A stretch of 59,042 nucleotides of DNA, taken from Bacillota bacterium. GTDB taxonomy: Bacteria; Bacillota; Clostridia; Lachnospirales; Lachnospiraceae. This document shows positions 53,646 to 59,042 of this stretch, piece by piece. The translations under genes were made by a program, and so were the position numbers. Below the pieces are notes generated by a model that had not been told where the DNA came from, ran no database searches, and saw only the letters and a list, made by a program, of their open reading frames with translations. The stretch is taken from the NCBI GenBank assembly GCA_023423335.1, contig JAFAFU010000071.1, positions 1 to 59,042 of the forward strand, written 5' to 3'. The first letter of the stretch is position 1, and each line of letters starts with the position of its first letter.

Positions 53646-55052
53646 ATGTCGATTGAATATTTAGGCCTGAGCGAAATCAACGGCCCTCTAATTGCCCTTG
53701 AAGGTATCCGTGATGCCTCCTTTGATGAGATCGTAGAATTTACCGTCGAGGGAACGAAAAAGAAATTAGGCAGAATTGTAGAACTATATGAAGATAAAGC
53801 TGTGATCCAGGTATTCCAGGGCACGGAAGACATGTCCCTCTATAATACCCATACGAAGCTGACCGGTCACCCGATGGAGCTGGCACTGTCGGAGGATATT
53901 CTGGGCCGTGTATTCAACGGCATCGGGCAGCCGATTGACGGACTCGGCAATATTACTGCGGAATTTATGCGTGACGTCAACGGGCAGCCCCTTAATCCCT
54001 GCTCCAGGGAATACCCCAGAAACTACATTAAGACAGGTATTTCTGCGATTGACTGTCTGACCACCTTAATCCGCGGACAGAAGCTCCCGATCTTCTCCGG
54101 TAACGGTCTTCCTCATGACCAGCTGGCAGCCCAGATTGTACAGCAGGCTTCCCTGGCAGAGGATTCCCAGGAGGAATTCGCAGTTGTATTCGCAGCCATG
54201 GGTGTCAAGCATGATGTTGCCGATTTCTTCCGGCGTACCTTCGAGGAAAGCGGAGCAAGCTCCCATGTTGTCATGTATTTGAATTTGGCCAATGATCCCG
54301 TTGTGGAGCGGCTGATTACACCGAAGGTGGCCTTGACGGCTGCGGAATACCTGGCATTTGAGAAAGGAATGCATATCCTGGTCATCCTGACCGATATGAC
54401 CTCCTTCGCCGAAGCGCTCCGGGAGGTATCCTCCTCCAAGGGTGAAATTCCCAGCCGAAAGGGATATCCCGGCTATCTGTACAGCGAATTGGCGACCCTG
54501 TATGAAAGAGCCGGTATCGTTCACGGCTGCAAGGGCTCTGTCACGCAGATTCCCATACTTACGATGCCCAATGATGATATCACCCATCCGATCCCTGATT
54601 TGACCGGATATATTACCGAGGGCCAGATTGTTCTTGACCGTACCCTGCATCAAAAGGTAGTATATCCCCCGATTAATATTCTCCCCTCCCTGTCCCGTCT
54701 GATGAAGGACGGTATCGGAAAAGGGTTTACCAGGGAGGATCATCAGGACCTGGCGAACCAGCTCTTCTCCTCCTATGCCCGTGTGGGTGAGGCCAGAGCC
54801 TTAGCCAGTGTTATCGGTGAGGACGAATTATCCCCGACGGATAAGAAATATCTTAAATTCGGTATAGCCATGGAACGGGAATTCATCTCCCAGGGCATGA
54901 CCGAGGATCGTTCCATCCTTCAGACCCTGAATATGGGCTGGACCCTGCTTTCCATTCTCCCCAGGGAAGAACTGGACCGTGTAGACACAAAGATTCTGGA
55001 TAAATTTTATAGGGCTGCGGATCAAGAAGTAAACAACATGGAACAGAGGTGA
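53646..55052 (+). CDS. V/A-type ATPase subunit B (operon 2)
   Basis: A 468-residue non-catalytic head subunit (IEYLGLSEINGPLIALEGIR; GLPHDQLAAQIVQQA; IPDLTGYITEGQI). It lacks the Walker A lysine, as expected. GGGAG precedes the ATG by 7 bases, downstream of the hairpin above. Confidence 0.95.
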   Translation: MSIEYLGLSEINGPLIALEGIRDASFDEIVEFTVEGTKKKLGRIVELYEDKAVIQVFQGTEDMSLYNTHTKLTGHPMELALSEDILGRVFNGIGQPIDGLGNITAEFMRDVNGQPLNPCSREYPRNYIKTGISAIDCLTTLIRGQKLPIFSGNGLPHDQLAAQIVQQASLAEDSQEEFAVVFAAMGVKHDVADFFRRTFEESGASSHVVMYLNLANDPVVERLITPKVALTAAEYLAFEKGMHILVILTDMTSFAEALREVSSSKGEIPSRKGYPGYLYSELATLYERAGIVHGCKGSVTQIPILTMPNDDITHPIPDLTGYITEGQIVLDRTLHQKVVYPPINILPSLSRLMKDGIGKGFTREDHQDLANQLFSSYARVGEARALASVIGEDELSPTDKKYLKFGIAMEREFISQGMTEDRSILQTLNMGWTLLSILPREELDRVDTKILDKFYRAADQEVNNMEQR

Positions 55053-55056
55053 TTCT

Positions 55057-55671
55057 ATGAACCCGAATACCTTCCCCACCAAGGGAAACCTGATACTGGC
55101 GAAGAATTCCCTGGGTCTTGCAAAACAGGGCTTTGAGCTTATGGATAAGAAGCGCAACATCCTGATCCGGGAGCTGATGGAGCTGATCGATACCGCGAGG
55201 AATATCCAGTCCGAGATAGACAGCACCTTCTCAGCGGCGTATCTGGCCCTGCAGAAGGCAAATATCGAGATGGGCATACGAAATGTTGCGGTCTTAAGCA
55301 GTACGATTTCGGAGGAACAGTCCATCCGGATTAAACAGCGCAGTATTATGGGAACCGAAATACCTCTGGTAGAATTTGATGACACCCAGACCAAACCCAC
55401 CTATTCCTTCTATCAGACGAAAATATCCCTGGATGAGGCCACAAAGCATTTTAATAAAGTGAAGGAGTTAACCATCCGGTTATCCATGATTGAAAACTCC
55501 GCTTATCGGCTGGCCACCAGCATAAAAAAGACTCAGAAACGGGCGAATGCACTGAAGAATATCACTATCCCGTATTATTCTTCCCTGACCTTATCCATAC
55601 AGAATGCTCTGGAGGAGAAGGAACGGGAGGATTTCACCAGGCTGAAGGTTTTAAAGAGCTGGCGTAAATAA
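55057..55671 (+). CDS. V/A-type ATPase subunit D (operon 2)
   Basis: A 204-residue helical rotor shaft (NTFPTKGNLILAKNSLGLAK; RLATSIKKTQKRANALKNI). It begins 4 bases after the B stop, behind AGAGG. The last gene of operon 2. No clear T-run terminator follows. Confidence 0.93.
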   Translation: MNPNTFPTKGNLILAKNSLGLAKQGFELMDKKRNILIRELMELIDTARNIQSEIDSTFSAAYLALQKANIEMGIRNVAVLSSTISEEQSIRIKQRSIMGTEIPLVEFDDTQTKPTYSFYQTKISLDEATKHFNKVKELTIRLSMIENSAYRLATSIKKTQKRANALKNITIPYYSSLTLSIQNALEEKEREDFTRLKVLKSWRK

Positions 55672-55760
55672 ACTGGCGACCCAATCGTCATTGTAAATTT
55701 TACTAATCGAAATTATCGGATTGAACTGTATAAAATCATAGAAATCATCCATAATAATTA

Positions 55761-56123
55761 TCAGATACGACGTAAGAACTTAACATCATGTGTAACTTGA
55801 ATTTCAAGTTCCGTCGTATCTACTAAATTAAATAGAAAAGTTTGTGATTTCGTCTCAGAATTACAGACAGCAATGGGTTTAACAAAGATATGAGGTGATT
55901 GTATTGGACAACGAGGCTTTATGTTTTCAGACAGATAGGCAGGAATACTAACCCTTATGGGATAAGTTCCTGACAATCTCAGATCAGAGCTAAATACCGG
56001 CACTAAAACAGAATAATGAGACACCAGATGGCAGGAGCAGGAATATGAAAATATTTCTGCTTCTGTCATTTTTACCGGTATGAAAACGAGGCGATGCGTA
56101 ATTACATAAAGAGCAAGAGACAC
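55761..56123 (-). CDS. hypothetical protein, uncertain
   Basis: A 120-codon frame whose translation looks like real protein (alternating strands, PVFSSDLRLSGTYPIRVSIP, ending TTELEIQVTHDVKFLRRI). The GTG at 56123 lies inside the mscS-type terminator and has no ribosome site; the ATG at residue 19 (56069) is more natural but also lacks a clear Shine-Dalgarno. Six cysteines and a conserved-looking tail argue for a coding origin. No family is recognised; the start may be lost. Confidence 0.4.
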   Translation of the reverse strand: MSLALYVITHRLVFIPVKMTEAEIFSYSCSCHLVSHYSVLVPVFSSDLRLSGTYPIRVSIPAYLSENIKPRCPIQSPHIFVKPIAVCNSETKSQTFLFNLVDTTELEIQVTHDVKFLRRI

Positions 56124-56140
56124 CGGGCGCTTCTTGCTCT
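56110..56140 (-). terminator. terminator after mscS-type gene
   Basis: AGAGCAAGA and TCTTGCTCT pair across a 13-base loop on the minus strand, followed by three T. It lies 28 bases after the stop. Confidence 0.6.
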
Positions 56141-56167
56141 GTTGCCGTATAACCGCCTTATAATAGA

Positions 56168-57424
56168 TTATTCTTTACTGCTGTCCGTATAACTGCCGAA
56201 ACGGCTCCTTACCATATCATAGCCCGAAGGATTCTGGAAGATACGCAGTCCGAAAAATCCTGCCACCGACAGAATATGATCAAAGATATCTGCCTGCACT
56301 CTCTCGTAATTCTCCCAATTGGTATTCGTAGTAAATACATAGATTTCCATCGGAAGCCCATTTTCCCCGGGAGGAAGCTGTCTGACCATCTGTATCAGAT
56401 CATGCTTAAGATCAGGGTGATTCCTAAGGTAATTATTGATATATGCCCGGAAGGTTCCGATGTTCGTCATATGACGGCCGTTTATCATCAATTCCGAATT
56501 CGTATTATTCTTTCTGTTATAGCTTAAAAGCTCCTCTTCCTTCTGGGTGACATAGTCCTTAAGATAGTCGATTTTTTTGAATTTATCCAGCATCTCTGGT
56601 GTACAGATGCTGATACTGTTGACATCAATATTGATGGAGCGTTTAATTCTTCTGCCCCCAGACTCCACCATTCCTCTCCAGTTTTTAAAGGAATCGGAAA
56701 TCAATGCATAGGCCGGAATCGTAACTATGGTTTTGTCAAAATTCTGTACCTTCACGGTATTCAGCGTAATATCGATGACATCCCCATCCGCTCCGTATTT
56801 GGGCATCTCAATCCAATCCCCGATCCGAAGCATATCATTGGAGGTCAGTTGGATACCGGCGATGAACCCCAGGATGGAATCCTTGAAGACAAAGGAAAAG
56901 ACAGCCGTCAGAGCTCCAATTCCGCTGAGCAGGATCAGCGGACTCTCTCCCATCAGATTGGCAATACCAATGATAATCAGGATAATATACCCGATAATCT
57001 TGATAACCTGAAGAAGACCCTTAATCGGCCTGACCTTAGCAATCGGCTTTAACCGGTAAACATCATTGACTGTATCCAATAACGCATTAAATACAAAAAC
57101 TGCGGCAATCAGAATATAGGTAGTGGACAGTCTCTGAATTATCTCCTGTCCATTGTCAAAAACCGGAGCCGCAATATATACAATAATACCCGGTATGATA
57201 TGGCTGCCTCTTTGGATCACCCTGTGCTCCAATAATATATCATCCCACACAAATTTATTGCTCTTTATAATTCGGGTCATGATCCGGAGAACGATTTTTT
57301 TCATGATCAGATTCATCAGGAAGCATATCACAACAATAATCAGAATAACGATACCATAGGATAGATATCCTGCGAAGCTCTCCTTTACCCCTTTATCGAT
57401 CAGCATTTGCTCAAAATAATCCAT
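56168..57424 (-). CDS. mechanosensitive ion channel, MscS/YbdG type
   Basis: A 418-residue membrane channel: five N-terminal helices (to about residue 160), the pore-lining segment with GIGALTAVFSFVFKDSILGFIAG, then the beta domain IGDWIEMPKYGADGDVIDITLNTVKVQNFDKT... The Asp/Gly-rich loop and NWRGMVESGGRRIKR tail are characteristic of the YbdG/MscM branch. Such channels open under osmotic down-shock. GGAGGA is almost adjacent to the ATG at 57424, with another GGAGGAG 12 bases upstream; a TTG at 57448 is the alternative start. Confidence 0.88.
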   Translation of the reverse strand: MDYFEQMLIDKGVKESFAGYLSYGIVILIIVVICFLMNLIMKKIVLRIMTRIIKSNKFVWDDILLEHRVIQRGSHIIPGIIVYIAAPVFDNGQEIIQRLSTTYILIAAVFVFNALLDTVNDVYRLKPIAKVRPIKGLLQVIKIIGYIILIIIGIANLMGESPLILLSGIGALTAVFSFVFKDSILGFIAGIQLTSNDMLRIGDWIEMPKYGADGDVIDITLNTVKVQNFDKTIVTIPAYALISDSFKNWRGMVESGGRRIKRSINIDVNSISICTPEMLDKFKKIDYLKDYVTQKEEELLSYNRKNNTNSELMINGRHMTNIGTFRAYINNYLRNHPDLKHDLIQMVRQLPPGENGLPMEIYVFTTNTNWENYERVQADIFDHILSVAGFFGLRIFQNPSGYDMVRSRFGSYTDSSKE

Positions 57425-57698
57425 TCCTCCGTTAAACTCCTCCACCAATGTATTTCACCGCTTATATTATTTTCTTCCATTTTACTACCCCATTCAGGCC
57501 ATGTCAAATCTCCAGGCTTCCGAACCATAAAAAAATACCTCCGGTACGAATTTTTTATCATATTCTAATGATTCGGGTATAGCATCATGGTATAATTTAC
57601 TTAATACTTTGCCATGTTAATATGGAAAGTATTCCATGTTATATAATCTTAAAGAACCGGATACAAAGGGAAACAAACGATCAGAAAGAGGTGTAATT

Positions 57699-59042
57699 AT
57701 GTGGTTTGCAAAATCACAGGATGAAATCTGTAAAGATTTACATGTTAATCCGGCCGAGGGATTATCAAGGGATGAGGCCCAGAAAAGGCTGGAGCAGTAT
57801 GGAATGAATAAATTGAAGGGGAAGCCCAAGAAGAGTATCCTGTCCCTATTTTTCTCCCAGCTTAAGGATATGCTGATCTATGTACTGCTCGGTGCCGCAG
57901 CAATAACCGTAGTGATCGGTGAGTATGCCGATGCAATCATCATCCTGCTGGTGGTTATCCTGAATGCAGTCATCGGCGTCGTTCAGGAATTCAAGGCGGA
58001 AAAAGCCGTGGAAGCGCTCCAGAAAATGACAACTCCGAGATCTCTGGTACGCCGCTCCGGAGAAATCATTGAAATCAATTCCGAGGAGGTCGTCCCTGGA
58101 GATATCGTAGTCCTGGATGCCGGCCGGTATGTTCCGGCTGACCTTAGGCTAATCGAAAGCGCTAACCTGCAAATCGAAGAATCCGCTCTGACCGGTGAAT
58201 CCGTTCCCAGCTCCAAGAATGCCTCTGCCCTGCTGTCAGATCCTAAAACACCGATCGGTGATAAGGTAAATATGGCCTTTATGTCCACCCTTGCCACCTA
58301 TGGCCGCGGGGAAGGTGTTGTTGTGGCAACTGCCATGGACACAGAAATCGGTAAAATCGCCAAAATTCTTGAAGAGGAAAATGATGAAATGACTCCGCTT
58401 CAAAAGAGACTGGATGAGCTGGGAAAAATCCTCGGCTATCTTGCGATCGGCATCTGTGTATTGATATTCGTCATCGCCCTGGTTCAAAAAAGAGATCTGA
58501 TGGAGATGTTCCTTACCGCCATCAGTCTGGCTGTGGCAGCCATTCCGGAAGGTCTGGCCGCTATCGTTGCAATCGTTCTTGCTCTTGGGGTGACCCGGAT
58601 GTCCAAAATCAATGCCATCGTGAAGAAGCTGCCCGCCGTTGAGACTTTAGGTTCCGTCAATATCATCTGTTCGGATAAGACCGGTACCTTAACCCAGAAC
58701 AAAATGACCGTGGTAAAATACTATACCAGAGGAAGCCGAATCAATGTGGAACAGGCCGCAACAAATCTGACTGCATCCGCAGATGCAGGAGATCTGGTCA
58801 AGTCCCTGGTGCTCTGTTCGGATGCCACCTATGAAAATGACCAGGGCACCGGTGATCCCACCGAGGTAGCTTTGATTATTCTGGGCAATAAATATAACCT
58901 GACAAAGAACTCCTTAAACCAGCAGCACAAAAGGATATCGGAGTTCCCCTTTGACTCTGACCGTAAGCTGATGTCCACTTTAAATGAGGAAGGCGGTGCA
59001 TACCGTGTCCACACCAAAGGCGCCATCGACAATCTGCTTAAG
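57699..59042 (+). CDS. P-type ATPase, calcium-transporting type (cut by window end)
   Basis: An open frame of 448 codons runs from the ATG at 57699 to the window edge without a stop. It is the front half of a P2-type ATPase: cation-ATPase N-terminal domain (EICKDLHVNPAEGLSRDEAQ), two helices, the actuator loop with LTGES (near residue 167), then the AAIPEGLAAIVAIVLALG helix with the PEGL ion-binding motif and the DKTGT phosphorylation site (Asp near 327). The PEGL motif fits Ca2+/SERCA-like pumps. AGAGGTG lies 6-8 bases before the ATG. The rest of the N domain and the C-terminal helices are outside the window. Confidence 0.93.
   Translation, partial: MWFAKSQDEICKDLHVNPAEGLSRDEAQKRLEQYGMNKLKGKPKKSILSLFFSQLKDMLIYVLLGAAAITVVIGEYADAIIILLVVILNAVIGVVQEFKAEKAVEALQKMTTPRSLVRRSGEIIEINSEEVVPGDIVVLDAGRYVPADLRLIESANLQIEESALTGESVPSSKNASALLSDPKTPIGDKVNMAFMSTLATYGRGEGVVVATAMDTEIGKIAKILEEENDEMTPLQKRLDELGKILGYLAIGICVLIFVIALVQKRDLMEMFLTAISLAVAAIPEGLAAIVAIVLALGVTRMSKINAIVKKLPAVETLGSVNIICSDKTGTLTQNKMTVVKYYTRGSRINVEQAATNLTASADAGDLVKSLVLCSDATYENDQGTGDPTEVALIILGNKYNLTKNSLNQQHKRISEFPFDSDRKLMSTLNEEGGAYRVHTKGAIDNLLK

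Larger units (their letters stand above)
55672..56167. other. region between ATPase operon 2 and mscS-type gene
   Basis: 496 bases. It carries a doubtful minus-strand gene (55761-56123), the mscS-type terminator (56110-56140), and a long inverted repeat AGATACGACG/CGTCGTATCT (55763-55772 and 55812-55821) that contains the 17-base palindrome AACTTGAATTTCAAGTT (55794-55810). Confidence 0.6.

Noticed and set aside
54066..54743. A 225-codon minus-strand frame within atpB of operon 2
   Set aside because: It is antisense to conserved subunit B sequence; long antisense frames are common in GC-balanced coding DNA.
1..59042. CRISPR arrays, tRNA or rRNA genes, riboswitches, transposases
   Set aside because: I read both strands for spaced repeats, cloverleaf ends, conserved riboswitch cores and transposase motifs and found none I could support.

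Overview
The window looks like chromosomal DNA of an anaerobic, spore-forming member of the Clostridia, most likely Lachnospiraceae. The support is a tricistronic gerA-type germinant receptor operon, a CDIF630-type spore surface protein, a one-piece pyruvate:ferredoxin oxidoreductase, rubrerythrin and RIC-type iron-sulfur repair, V/A-type ATPases, and a CBM9-CE15 lipoprotein of the kind used on plant cell walls. I saw no rRNA, tRNA, CRISPR array, transposase or prophage gene.

Layout. Bases 1-332 are the tail of an M23 peptidase. 342-4295 (minus) is the ger operon, with an extra small membrane protein. 4481-4883 is a small regulatory-type gene with its terminator. 5104-9947 is an MMPL exporter with a heptad-repeat partner, divergent from a TetR regulator and sharing an operator-like region with it. 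10033-13817 holds PFOR and a spore surface protein, and 14001-15572 a cardiolipin synthase. 15664-17805 is the CBM9-CE15 lipoprotein. 17944-25703 (minus) carries DegV, a DUF438/hemerythrin/PAS protein, an amino acid permease, a cyclase-family protein, G6PDH, 6PGDH and a DUF1858 protein. 25978-28152 (plus) has a frameshifted lipoprotein, a LURP-one protein and an alpha/beta hydrolase. 28226-31894 (minus) has a nitronate monooxygenase-like enzyme, rubrerythrin, RIC and a Cys-rich Crp/Fnr regulator. 32137-35330 (plus) is an AT-rich, acquired-looking patch (XRE, MerR-pentapeptide fusion, GNAT), followed by about 0.9 kb with only gene debris and palindromes.

The main feature is 36256-55671: two complete nine-subunit V/A-type ATPase operons, back to back and divergent, with a LacI-type regulator between them. 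Operon 1 (minus, H-I-K-E-C-F-A-B-D) has a K subunit with every Na+ ligand known from Enterococcus NtpK. Operon 2 (plus, G-C-I-K-F-E-A-B-D) has a different K subunit that lacks those residues and is probably H+ coupled. A 16-bp direct repeat lies over the LacI start region and again upstream of the operon 2 promoter. The window ends with a YbdG-like MscS channel and the front of a Ca2+-type P-ATPase, so 36-59 kb is largely about ion transport.

At small scale, many start sites share one design: a short stable hairpin ends a few bases before a GGAGG Shine-Dalgarno, often as hairpin-(A)TGGAGG-N5-ATG. Two copies belong to a 65-nt duplicated leader (9317-9381 and 26566-26630) whose differences keep the hairpin paired. 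This leader family is the most unusual non-coding signal I found. Regulatory sites of Fnr/Crp type precede the DUF1858 gene and the ric-rbr pair, which links the redox/NO stress genes to the local Crp/Fnr regulator.
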